Part shown: positions 47,496 through 60,584 of the stretch, piece by piece
Layout: each line of letters begins with the position of its first letter
Numbering within the stretch: the stretch's first letter is position 1
Assembly (NCBI GenBank): GCA_028622995.1
Contig: JAJQJQ010000039.1
Location: 2,418,001 to 2,482,000 of the forward strand
Length of the DNA stretch: 64,000 nt
Direction: 5' to 3'
Source: Panagrolaimus kolymaensis
Taxonomy: Eukaryota > Nematoda > Chromadorea > Rhabditida > Panagrolaimidae
Made by a program: the position numbers and the translations under genes
Notes under the pieces: model-generated
What the model was told of the DNA's origin: nothing
Database searches by the model: none
The model's input: the letters and a program-made list of their open reading frames with translations, nothing else

Positions 47496-50400
47496 CACTG
47501 GCTGAATAAAAAAAATTATTCCAAAAATTTGTTTTAAAAATAAAGGACGATTTTTGAGATTTGAATTGAACCTAATTTTAATGCGTCAAATCTTACTTTC
47601 GTTTTTATTAACGGATATCTTCATATGTTTATTAAGCACTGGCTGAATAAAAAAAATTATTCCAAAAATTTGTTTTAAAAATAAAGGACGATTTTTGAGA
47701 TTTGAATTGAACCTAATTTTAATGCGTCAAATCTTACTTTCGTTTTTATTAACGGATATCTTCATATGTTTATTAAGCACTGGCTGAATAAAAAAAATTA
47801 TTCCAAAAATTTGTTTTAAAAATAAAGGACGATTTTTGAGATTTGAATTGAACCTAATTTTAATGCGTCAAATCTTACTTTCGTTTTTATTAACGGATAT
47901 CTTCATATGTTTATTAAGCACTGGCTGAATAAAAAAAATTATTCCAAAAATTTGTTTTAAAAATAAAGGACGATTTTTGAGATTTGAATTGAACCTAATT
48001 TTAATGCGTCAAATCTTACTTTCGTTTTTATTAACGGATATCTTCATATGTTTATTAAGCACTGGCTGAATAAAAAAAATTATTCCAAAAATTTGTTTTA
48101 AAAATAAAGGACGATTTTTGAGATTTGAATTGAACCTAATTTTAATGCGTCAAATCTTACTTTCGTTTTTATTAACGGATATCTTCATATGTTTATTAAG
48201 CACTGGCTGAATAAAAAAAATTATTCCAAAAATTTGTTTTAAAAATAAAGGACGATTTTTGAGATTTGAATTGAACCTAATTTTAATGCGTCAAATCTTA
48301 CTTTCGTTTTTATTAACGGATATCTTCATATGTTTATTAAGCACTGGCTGAATAAAAAAAATTATTCCAAAAATTTGTTTTAAAAATAAAGGACGATTTT
48401 TGAGATTTGAATTGAACCTAATTTTAATGCGTCAAATCTTACTTTCGTTTTTATTAACGGATATCTTCATATGTTTATTAAGCACTGGTTGAATAAAAAA
48501 AATTATTCCAAAAATTTGTTTTAAAAATAAAGGACGATTTTTGAGATTTGAATTGAACCTAATTTTAATGCGTCAAATCTTACTTTCGTTTTTATTAACG
48601 GATATCTTCATATGTTTATTAAGCACTGGTTGAATAAAAAAAATTATTCCAAAAATTTGTTTTAAAAATAAAGGACGATTTTTGAGATTTGAATTGAACC
48701 TAATTTTAATGCGTCAAATCTTACTTTCGTTTTTATTAACGGATATCTTCATATGTTTATTAAGCACTGGTTGAATAAAAAAAATTATTCCAAAAATTTG
48801 TTTTAAAAATAAAGGACGATTTTTGAGATTTGAATTGAACCTAATTTTAATGCGTCAAATCTTACTTTCGTTTTTATTAACGGATATCTTCATATGTTTA
48901 TTAAGCACTGGTTGAATAAAAAAAATTATTCCAAAAATTTGTTTTAAAAATAAAGGACGATTTTTGAGATTTGAATTGAACCTAATTTTAATGCGTCAAA
49001 TCTTACTTTCGTTTTTATTAACGGATATCTTCATATGTTTATTAAGCACTGGTTGAATAAAAAAAATTATTCCAAAAATTTGTTTTAAAAATAAAGGACG
49101 ATTTTTGAGATTTGAATTGAACCTAATTTTAATGCGTCAAATCTTACTTTCGTTTTTATTAACGGATATCTTCATATGTTTATTAAGCACTGGTTGAATA
49201 AAAAAAATTATTCCAAAAATTTGTTTTAAAAATAAAGGACGATTTTTGAGATTTGAATTGAACCTAATTTTAATGCGTCAAATCTTACTTTCGTTTTTAT
49301 TAACGGATATCTTCATATGTTTATTAAGCACTGGTTGAATAAAAAAAATTATTCCAAAAATTTGTTTTAAAAATAAAGGACGATTTTTGAGATTTGAATT
49401 GAACCTAATTTTAATGCGTCAAATCTTACTTTCGTTTTTATTAACGGATATCTTCATATGTTTATTAAGCACTGGTTGAATAAAAAAAATTATTCCAAAA
49501 ATTTGTTTTAAAAATAAAGGACGATTTTTGAGATTTGAATTGAACCTAATTTTAATGCGTCAAATCTTACTTTCGTTTTTATTAACGGATATCTTCATAT
49601 GTTTATTAAGCACTGGTTGAATAAAAAAAATTATTCCAAAAATTTGTTTTAAAAATAAAGGACGATTTTTGAGATTTGAATTGAACCTAATTTTAATGCG
49701 TCAAATCTTACTTTCGTTTTTATTAACGGATATCTTCATATGTTTATTAAGCACTGGTTGAATAAAAAAAATTATTCCAAAAATTTGTTTTAAAAATAAA
49801 GGACGATTTTTGAGATTTGAATTGAACCTAATTTTAATGCGTCAAATCTTACTTTCGTTTTTATTAACGGATATCTTCATATGTTTATTAAGCACTGGTT
49901 GAATAAAAAAAATTATTCCAAAAATTTGTTTTAAAAATAAAGGACGATTTTTGAGATTTGAATTGAACCTAATTTTAATGCGTCAAATCTTACTTTCGTT
50001 TTTATTAACGGATATCTTCATATGTTTATTAAGCACTGGTTGAATAAAAAAAATTATTCCAAAAATTTGTTTTAAAAATAAAGGACGATTTTTGAGATTT
50101 GAATTGAACCTAATTTTAATGCGTCAAATCTTACTTTCGTTTTTATTAACGGATATCTTCATATGTTTATTAAGCACTGGTTGAATAAAAAAAATTATTC
50201 CAAAAATTTGTTTTAAAAATAAAGGACGATTTTTGAGATTTGAATTGAACCTAATTTTAATGCGTCAAATCTTACTTTCGTTTTTATTAACGGATATCTT
50301 CATATGTTTATTAAGCACTGGTTGAATAAAAAAAATTATTCCAAAAATTTGTTTTAAAAATAAAGGACGATTTTTGAGATTTGAATTGAACCTAATTTTA

Positions 50401-53400
50401 ATGCGTCAAATCTTACTTTCGTTTTTATTAACGGATATCTTCATATGTTTATTAAGCACTGGTTGAATAAAAAAAATTATTCCAAAAATTTGTTTTAAAA
50501 ATAAAGGACGATTTTTGAGATTTGAATTGAACCTAATTTTAATGCGTCAAATCTTACTTTCGTTTTTATTAACGGATATCTTCATATGTTTATTAAGCAC
50601 TGGTTGAATAAAAAAAATTATTCCAAAAATTTGTTTTAAAAATAAAGGACGATTTTTGAGATTTGAATTGAACCTAATTTTAATGCGTCAAATCTTACTT
50701 TCGTTTTTATTAACGGATATCTTCATATGTTTATTAAGCACTGGTTGAATAAAAAAAATTATTCCAAAAATTTGTTTTAAAAATAAAGGACGATTTTTGA
50801 GATTTGAATTGAACCTAATTTTAATGCGTCAAATCTTACTTTCGTTTTTATTAACGGATATCTTCATATGTTTATTAAGCACTGGCTGAATAAAAAAAAT
50901 TATTCCAAAAATTTGTTTTAAAAATAAAGGACGATTTTTGAGATTTGAATTGAACCTAATTTTAATGCGTCAAATCTTACTTTCGTTTTTATTAACGGAT
51001 ATCTTCATATGTTTATTAAGCACTGGTTGAATAAAAAAAATTATTCCAAAAATTTGTTTTAAAAATAAAGGACGATTTTTGAGATTTGAATTGAACCTAA
51101 TTTTAATGCGTCAAATCTTACTTTCGTTTTTATTAACGGATATCTTCATATGTTTATTAAGCACTGGTTGAATAAAAAAAATTATTCCAAAAATTTGTTT
51201 TAAAAATAAAGGACGATTTTTGAGATTTGAATTGAACCTAATTTTAATGCGTCAAATCTTACTTTCGTTTTTATTAACGGATATCTTCATATGTTTATTA
51301 AGCACTGGCTGAATAAAAAAAATTATTCCAAAAATTTGTTTTAAAAATAAAGGACGATTTTTGAGATTTGAATTGAACCTAATTTTAATGCGTCAAATCT
51401 TACTTTCGTTTTTATTAACGGATATCTTCATATGTTTATTAAGCACTGGCTGAATAAAAAAAATTATTCCAAAAATTTGTTTTAAAAATAAAGGACGATT
51501 TTTGAGATTTGAATTGAACCTAATTTTAATGCGTCAAATCTTACTTTCGTTTTTATTAACGGATATCTTCATATGTTTATTAAGCACTGGCTGAATAAAA
51601 AAAATTATTCCAAAAATTTGTTTTAAAAATAAAGGACGATTTTTGAGATTTGAATTGAACCTAATTTTAATGCGTCAAATCTTACTTTCGTTTTTATTAA
51701 CGGATATCTTCATATGTTTATTAAGCACTGGCTGAATAAAAAAAATTATTTCAAAAATTTGTTTTAAAAATAAAGGACGATTTTTGAGATTTGAATTGAA
51801 CCTAATTTTAATGCGTCAAATCTTACTTTCGTTTTTATTAACGGATATCTTCATATGTTTATTAAGCACTGGTTGAATAAAAAAAATTATTCCAAAAATT
51901 TGTTTTAAAAATAAAGGACGATTTTTGAGATTTGAATTGAACCTAATTTTAATGCGTCAAATCTTACTTTCGTTTTTATTAACGGATATCTTCATATGTT
52001 TATTAAGCACTGGCTGAATAAAAAAAATTATTCCAAAAATTTGTTTTAAAAATAAAGGACGATTTTTGAGATTTGAATTGAACCTAATTTTAATGCGTCA
52101 AATCTTACTTTCGTTTTTATTAACGGATATCTTCATATGTTTATTAAGCACTGGCTGAATAAAAAAAATTATTCCAAAAATTTGTTTTAAAAATAAAGGA
52201 CGATTTTTGAGATTTGAATTGAACCTAATTTTAATGCGTCAAATCTTACTTTCGTTTTTATTAACGGATATCTTCATATGTTTATTAAGCACTGGCTGAA
52301 TAAAAAAAATTATTCCAAAAATTTGTTTTAAAAATAAAGGACGATTTTTGAGATTTGAATTGAACCTAATTTTAATGCGTCAAATCTTACTTTCGTTTTT
52401 ATTAACGGATATCTTCATATGTTTATTAAGCACTGGTTGAATAAAAAAAATTATTCCAAAAATTTGTTTTAAAAATAAAGGACGATTTTTGAGATTTGAA
52501 TTGAACCTAATTTTAATGCGTCAAATCTTACTTTCGTTTTTATTAACGGATATCTTCATATGTTTATTAAGCACTGGCTGAATAAAAAAAATTATTCCAA
52601 AAATTTGTTTTAAAAATAAAGGACGATTTTTGAGATTTGAATTGAACCTAATTTTAATGCGTCAAATCTTACTTTCGTTTTTATTAACGGATATCTTCAT
52701 ATGTTTATTAAGCACTGGCTGAATAAAAAAAATTATTCCAAAAATTTGTTTTAAAAATAAAGGACGATTTTTGAGATTTGAATTGAACCTAATTTTAATG
52801 CGTCAAATCTTACTTTCGTTTTTATTAACGGATATCTTCATATGTTTATTAAGCACTGGCTGAATAAAAAAAATTATTCCAAAAATTTGTTTTAAAAATA
52901 AAGGACGATTTTTGAGATTTGAATTGAACCTAATTTTAATGCGTCAAATCTTACTTTCGTTTTTATTAACGGATATCTTCATATGTTTATTAAGCACTGG
53001 CTGAATAAAAAAAATTATTCCAAAAATTTGTTTTAAAAATAAAGGACGATTTTTGAGATTTGAATTGAACCTAATTTTAATGCGTCAAATCTTACTTTCG
53101 TTTTTATTAACGGATATCTTCATATGTTTATTAAGCACTGGCTGAATAAAAAAAATTATTCCAAAAATTTGTTTTAAAAATAAAGGACGATTTTTGAGAT
53201 TTGAATTGAACCTAATTTTAATGCGTCAAATCTTACTTTCGTTTTTATTAACGGATATCTTCATATGTTTATTAAGCACTGGCTGAATAAAAAAAATTAT
53301 TCCAAAAATTTGTTTTAAAAATAAAGGACGATTTTTGAGATTTGAATTGAACCTAATTTTAATGCGTCAAATCTTACTTTCGTTTTTATTAACGGATATC

Positions 53401-56400
53401 TTCATATGTTTATTAAGCACTGGTTGAATAAAAAAAATTATTCCAAAAATTTGTTTTAAAAATAAAGGACGATTTTTGAGATTTGAATTGAACCTAATTT
53501 TAATGCGTCAAATCTTACTTTCGTTTTTATTAACGGATATCTTCATATGTTTATTAAGCACTGGCTGAATAAAAAAAATTATTCCAAAAATTTATTTTAA
53601 AAATAAAGGACGATTTTTGAGATTTGAATTGAACCTAATTTTAATGCGTCAAATCTTACTTTCGTTTTTATTAACGGATATCTTCATATGTTTATTAAGC
53701 ACTGGCTGAATAAAAAAAATTATTCCAAAAATTTGTTTTAAAAATAAAGGACGATTTTTGAGATTTGAATTGAACCTAATTTTAATGCGTCAAATCTTAC
53801 TTTCGTTTTTATTAACGGATATCTTCATATGTTTATTAAGCACTGGCTGAATAAAAAAAATTATTCCAAAAATTTGTTTTAAAAATAAAGGACGATTTTT
53901 GAGATTTGAATTGAACCTAATTTTAATGCGTCAAATCTTACTTTCGTTTTTATTAACGGATATCTTCATATGTTTATTAAGCACTGGTTGAATAAAAAAA
54001 ATTATTCCAAAAATTTGTTTTAAAAATAAAGGACGATTTTTGAGATTTGAATTGAACCTAATTTTAATGCGTCAAATCTTACTTTCGTTTTTATTAACGG
54101 ATATCTTCATATGTTTATTAAGCACTGGCTGAATAAAAAAAATTATTCCAAAAATTTGTTTTAAAAATAAAGGACGATTTTTGAGATTTGAATTGAACCT
54201 AATTTTAATGCGTCAAATCTTACTTTCGTTTTTATTAACGGATATCTTCATATGTTTATTAAGCACTGGTTGAATAAAAAAAATTATTCCAAAAATTTGT
54301 TTTAAAAATAAAGGACGATTTTTGAGATTTGAATTGAACCTAATTTTAATGCGTCAAATCTTACTTTCGTTTTTATTAACGGATATCTTCATATGTTTAT
54401 TAAGCACTGGTTGAATAAAAAAAATTATTCCAAAAATTTGTTTTAAAAATAAAGGACGATTTTTGAGATTTGAATTGAACCTAATTTTAATGCGTCAAAT
54501 CTTACTTTCGTTTTTATTAACGGATATCTTCATATGTTTATTAAGCACTGGCTGAATAAAAAAAATTATTCCAAAAATTTATTTTAAAAATAAAGGACGA
54601 TTTTTGAGATTTGAATTGAACCTAATTTTAATGCGTCAAATCTTACTTTCGTTTTTATTAACGGATATCTTCATATGTTTATTAAGCACTGGCTGAATAA
54701 AAAAAATTATTCCAAAAATTTGTTTTAAAAATAAAGGACGATTTTTGAGATTTGAATTGAACCTAATTTTAATGCGTCAAATCTTACTTTCGTTTTTATT
54801 AACGGATATCTTCATATGTTTATTAAGCACTGGCTGAATAAAAAAAATTATTCCAAAAATTTGTTTTAAAAATAAAGGACGATTTTTGAGATTTGAATTG
54901 AACCTAATTTTAATGCGTCAAATCTTACTTTCGTTTTTATTAACGGATATCTTCATATGTTTATTAAGCACTGGTTGAATAAAAAAAATTATTCCAAAAA
55001 TTTGTTTTAAAAATAAAGGACGATTTTTGAGATTTGAATTGAACCTAATTTTAATGCGTCAAATCTTACTTTCGTTTTTATTAACGGATATCTTCATATG
55101 TTTATTAAGCACTGGTTGAATAAAAAAAATTATTCCAAAAATTTGTTTTAAAAATAAAGGACGATTTTTGAGATTTGAATTGAACCTAATTTTAATGCGT
55201 CAAATCTTACTTTCGTTTTTATTAACGGATATCTTCATATGTTTATTAAGCACTGGCTGAATAAAAAAAATTATTCCAAAAATTTGTTTTAAAAATAAAG
55301 GACGATTTTTGAGATTTGAATTGAACCTAATTTTAATGCGTCAAATCTTACTTTCGTTTTTATTAACGGATATCTTCATATGTTTATTAAGCACTGGTTG
55401 AATAAAAAAAATTATTCCAAAAATTTGTTTTAAAAATAAAGGACGATTTTTGAGATTTGAATTGAACCTAATTTTAATGCGTCAAATCTTACTTTCGTTT
55501 TTATTAACGGATATCTTCATATGTTTATTAAGCACTGGTTGAATAAAAAAAATTATTCCAAAAATTTGTTTTAAAAATAAAGGACGATTTTTGAGATTTG
55601 AATTGAACCTAATTTTAATGCGTCAAATCTTACTTTCGTTTTTATTAACGGATATCTTCATATGTTTATTAAGCACTGGTTGAATAAAAAAAATTATTCC
55701 AAAAATTTGTTTTAAAAATAAAGGACGATTTTTGAGATTTGAATTGAACCTAATTTTAATGCGTCAAATCTTACTTTCGTTTTTATTAACGGATATCTTC
55801 ATATGTTTATTAAGCACTGGCTGAATAAAAAAAATTATTCCAAAAATTTGTTTTAAAAATAAAGGACGATTTTTGAGATTTGAATTGAACCTAATTTTAA
55901 TGCGTCAAATCTTACTTTCGTTTTTATTAACGGATATCTTCATATGTTTATTAAGCACTGGTTGAATAAAAAAAATTATTCCAAAAATTTGTTTTAAAAA
56001 TAAAGGACGATTTTTGAGATTTGAATTGAACCTAATTTTAATGCGTCAAATCTTACTTTCGTTTTTATTAACGGATATCTTCATATGTTTATTAAGCACT
56101 GGCTGAATAAAAAAAATTATTCCAAAAATTTGTTTTAAAAATAAAGGACGATTTTTGAGATTTGAATTGAACCTAATTTTAATGCGTCAAATCTTACTTT
56201 CGTTTTTATTAACGGATATCTTCATATGTTTATTAAGCACTGGTTGAATAAAAAAAATTATTCCAAAAATTTGTTTTAAAAATAAAGGACGATTTTTGAG
56301 ATTTGAATTGAACCTAATTTTAATGCGTCAAATCTTACTTTCGTTTTTATTAACGGATATCTTCATATGTTTATTAAGCACTGGTTGAATAAAAAAAATT

Positions 56401-59400
56401 ATTCCAAAAATTTGTTTTAAAAATAAAGGACGATTTTTGAGATTTGAATTGAACCTAATTTTAATGCGTCAAATCTTACTTTCGTTTTTATTAACGGATA
56501 TCTTCATATGTTTATTAAGCACTGGTTGAATAAAAAAAATTATTCCAAAAATTTGTTTTAAAAATAAAGGACGATTTTTGAGATTTGAATTGAACCTAAT
56601 TTTAATGCGTCAAATCTTACTTTCGTTTTTATTAACGGATATCTTCATATGTTTATTAAGCACTGGCTGAATAAAAAAAATTATTCCAAAAATTTGTTTT
56701 AAAAATAAAGGACGATTTTTGAGATTTGAATTGAACCTAATTTTAATGCGTCAAATCTTACTTTCGTTTTTATTAACGGATATCTTCATATGTTTATTAA
56801 GCACTGGTTGAATAAAAAAAATTATTCCAAAAATTTGTTTTAAAAATAAAGGACGATTTTTGAGATTTGAATTGAACCTAATTTTAATGCGTCAAATCTT
56901 ACTTTCGTTTTTATTAACGGATATCTTCATATGTTTATTAAGCACTGGCTGAATAAAAAAAATTATTCCAAAAATTTGTTTTAAAAATAAAGGACGATTT
57001 TTGAGATTTGAATTGAACCTAATTTTAATGCGTCAAATCTTACTTTCGTTTTTATTAACGGATATCTTCATATGTTTATTAAGCACTGGTTGAATAAAAA
57101 AAATTATTCCAAAAATTTGTTTTAAAAATAAAGGACGATTTTTGAGATTTGAATTGAACCTAATTTTAATGCGTCAAATCTTACTTTCGTTTTTATTAAC
57201 GGATATCTTCATATGTTTATTAAGCACTGGTTGAATAAAAAAAATTATTCCAAAAATTTGTTTTAAAAATAAAGGACGATTTTTGAGATTTGAATTGAAC
57301 CTAATTTTAATGCGTCAAATCTTACTTTCGTTTTTATTAACGGATATCTTCATATGTTTATTAAGCACTGGTTGAATAAAAAAAATTATTCCAAAAATTT
57401 GTTTTAAAAATAAAGGACGATTTTTGAGATTTGAATTGAACCTAATTTTAATGCGTCAAATCTTACTTTCGTTTTTATTAACGGATATCTTCATATGTTT
57501 ATTAAGCACTGGTTGAATAAAAAAAATTATTCCAAAAATTTGTTTTAAAAATAAAGGACGATTTTTGAGATTTGAATTGAACCTAATTTTAATGCGTCAA
57601 ATCTTACTTTCGTTTTTATTAACGGATATCTTCATATGTTTATTAAGCACTGGTTGAATAAAAAAAATTATTCCAAAAATTTGTTTTAAAAATAAAGGAC
57701 GATTTTTGAGATTTGAATTGAACCTAATTTTAATGCGTCAAATCTTACTTTCGTTTTTATTAACGGATATCTTCATATGTTTATTAAGCACTGGTTGAAT
57801 AAAAAAAATTATTCCAAAAATTTGTTTTAAAAATAAAGGACGATTTTTGAGATTTGAATTGAACCTAATTTTAATGCGTCAAATCTTACTTTCGTTTTTA
57901 TTAACGGATATCTTCATATGTTTATTAAGCACTGGTTGAATAAAAAAAATTATTCCAAAAATTTGTTTTAAAAATAAAGGACGATTTTTGAGATTTGAAT
58001 TGAACCTAATTTTAATGCGTCAAATCTTACTTTCGTTTTTATTAACGGATATCTTCATATGTTTATTAAGCACTGGTTGAATAAAAAAAATTATTCCAAA
58101 AATTTGTTTTAAAAATAAAGGACGATTTTTGAGATTTGAATTGAACCTAATTTTAATGCGTCAAATCTTACTTTCGTTTTTATTAACGGATATCTTCATA
58201 TGTTTATTAAGCACTGGCTGAATAAAAAAAATTATTCCAAAAATTTGTTTTAAAAATAAAGGACGATTTTTGAGATTTGAATTGAACCTAATTTTAATGC
58301 GTCAAATCTTACTTTCGTTTTTATTAACGGATATCTTCATATGTTTATTAAGCACTGGTTGAATAAAAAAAATTATTCCAAAAATTTGTTTTAAAAATAA
58401 AGGACGATTTTTGAGATTTGAATTGAACCTAATTTTAATGCGTCAAATCTTACTTTCGTTTTTATTAACGGATATCTTCATATGTTTATTAAGCACTGGT
58501 TGAATAAAAAAAATTATTCCAAAAATTTGTTTTAAAAATAAAGGACGATTTTTGAGATTTGAATTGAACCTAATTTTAATGCGTCAAATCTTACTTTCGT
58601 TTTTATTAACGGATATCTTCATATGTTTATTAAGCACTGGTTGAATAAAAAAAATTATTCCAAAAATTTGTTTTAAAAATAAAGGACGATTTTTGAGATT
58701 TGAATTGAACCTAATTTTAATGCGTCAAATCTTACTTTCGTTTTTATTAACGGATATCTTCATATGTTTATTAAGCACTGGTTGAATAAAAAAAATTATT
58801 CCAAAAATTTGTTTTAAAAATAAAGGACGATTTTTGAGATTTGAATTGAACCTAATTTTAATGCGTCAAATCTTACTTTCGTTTTTATTAACGGATATCT
58901 TCATATGTTTATTAAGCACTGGTTGAATAAAAAAAATTATTCCAAAAATTTGTTTTAAAAATAAAGGACGATTTTTGAGATTTGAATTGAACCTAATTTT
59001 AATGCGTCAAATCTTACTTTCGTTTTTATTAACGGATATCTTCATATGTTTATTAAGCACTGGTTGAATAAAAAAAATTATTCCAAAAATTTGTTTTAAA
59101 AATAAAGGACGATTTTTGAGATTTGAATTGAACCTAATTTTAATGCGTCAAATCTTACTTTCGTTTTTATTAACGGATATCTTCATATGTTTATTAAGCA
59201 CTGGTTGAATAAAAAAAATTATTCCAAAAATTTGTTTTAAAAATAAAGGACGATTTTTGAGATTTGAATTGAACCTAATTTTAATGCGTCAAATCTTACT
59301 TTCGTTTTTATTAACGGATATCTTCATATGTTTATTAAGCACTGGTTGAATAAAAAAAATTATTCCAAAAATTTGTTTTAAAAATAAAGGACGATTTTTG

Positions 59401-60412
59401 AGATTTGAATTGAACCTAATTTTAATGCGTCAAATCTTACTTTCGTTTTTATTAACGGATATCTTCATATGTTTATTAAGCACTGGTTGAATAAAAAAAA
59501 TTATTCCAAAAATTTGTTTTAAAAATAAAGGACGATTTTTGAGATTTGAATTGAACCTAATTTTAATGCGTCAAATCTTACTTTCGTTTTTATTAACGGA
59601 TATCTTCATATGTTTATTAAGCACTGGTTGAATAAAAAAAATTATTCCAAAAATTTGTTTTAAAAATAAAGGACGATTTTTGAGATTTGAATTGAACCTA
59701 ATTTTAATGCGTCAAATCTTACTTTCGTTTTTATTAACGGATATCTTCATATGTTTATTAAGCACTGGTTGAATAAAAAAAATTATTCCAAAAATTTGTT
59801 TTAAAAATAAAGGACGATTTTTGAGATTTGAATTGAACCTAATTTTAATGCGTCAAATCTTACTTTCGTTTTTATTAACGGATATCTTCATATGTTTATT
59901 AAGCACTGGTTGAATAAAAAAAATTATTCCAAAAATTTGTTTTAAAAATAAAGGACGATTTTTGAGATTTGAATTGAACCTAATTTTAATGCGTCAAATC
60001 TTACTTTCGTTTTTATTAACGGATATCTTCATATGTTTATTAAGCACTGGCTGAATAAAAAAAATTATTCCAAAAATTTGTTTTAAAAATAAAGGACGAT
60101 TTTTGAGATTTGAATTGAACCTAATTTTAATGCGTCAAATCTTACTTTCGTTTTTATTAACGGATATCTTCATATGTTTATTAAGCACTGGCTGAATAAA
60201 AAAAATTATTCCAAAAATTTGTTTTAAAAATAAAGGACGATTTTTGAGATTTGAATTGAACCTAATTTTAATGCGTCAAATCTTACTTTCGTTTTTATTA
60301 ACGGATATCTTCATATGTTTATTAAGCACTGGTTGAATAAAAAAAATTATTCCAAAAATTTGTTTTAAAAATAAAGGACGATTTTTGAGATTTGAATTGA
60401 ACCTAATTTTTT
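47496..60412. repeat. Satellite array, 141-bp monomer, about 91.6 copies
   Basis: The motif cactgg recurs every 141 bases from 47496 to 60327; the distance between the first and last is 12,831 bases, exactly 91 periods, followed by a partial monomer to about 60412. Monomers are nearly identical. The main variant is C or T in ggCtgaat/ggTtgaat: by eye 36 C and 56 T units. Two units carry G-to-A (53594, 54581) and one C-to-T (51751). There is no coding frame. The monomer contains short landmarks such as ggacgatttttgagatttg and attaacggatatcttcatat. All units are in the same orientation. The 141-bp length is close to nucleosome size. The array sits between the Crumbs remnant and the kinase gene. 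Confidence 0.98.
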
Positions 60413-60570
60413 TGCCTCAAATCTTTCTTCCACTTTTTTTTAAAGAACCTTCTTATTCTTTTATCCGTTTTATTTTACTTCTTGCTCTTTTTGGATTTTT
60501 AACGTTTTTTTCTTTTTATAAAAAATTTTTTTGTTAACTACTTTCTTTGTTTTCTTTTTAACCTTTTTTT

Positions 60571-60584
60571 ATTTTTAGGTAAAA
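60571..60584 (+). promoter_or_regulatory. Probable spliced-leader acceptor of the kinase gene
   Basis: A long pyrimidine tract ends in atttttag (AG at 60577-60578), followed by only six bases (gtaaaa) before the ATG at 60585. No upstream coding exon is seen before the satellite. A strong acceptor just in front of a start codon is typical of spliced-leader trans-splicing in nematodes. Cis-splicing to a distant untranslated exon is the alternative. Confidence 0.6.

Noticed and set aside
47496..60412. CRISPR-like array
   Set aside because: The repeats are contiguous identical 141-bp monomers with no unique spacers, in a eukaryotic genome; it is a satellite.
47496..60412. A CENP-B box in the monomer (TTCG...CGG is present)
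   Set aside because: Spacing between TTCG and CGG is 10 bases, not the 7 of the canonical box, and the final G is missing.
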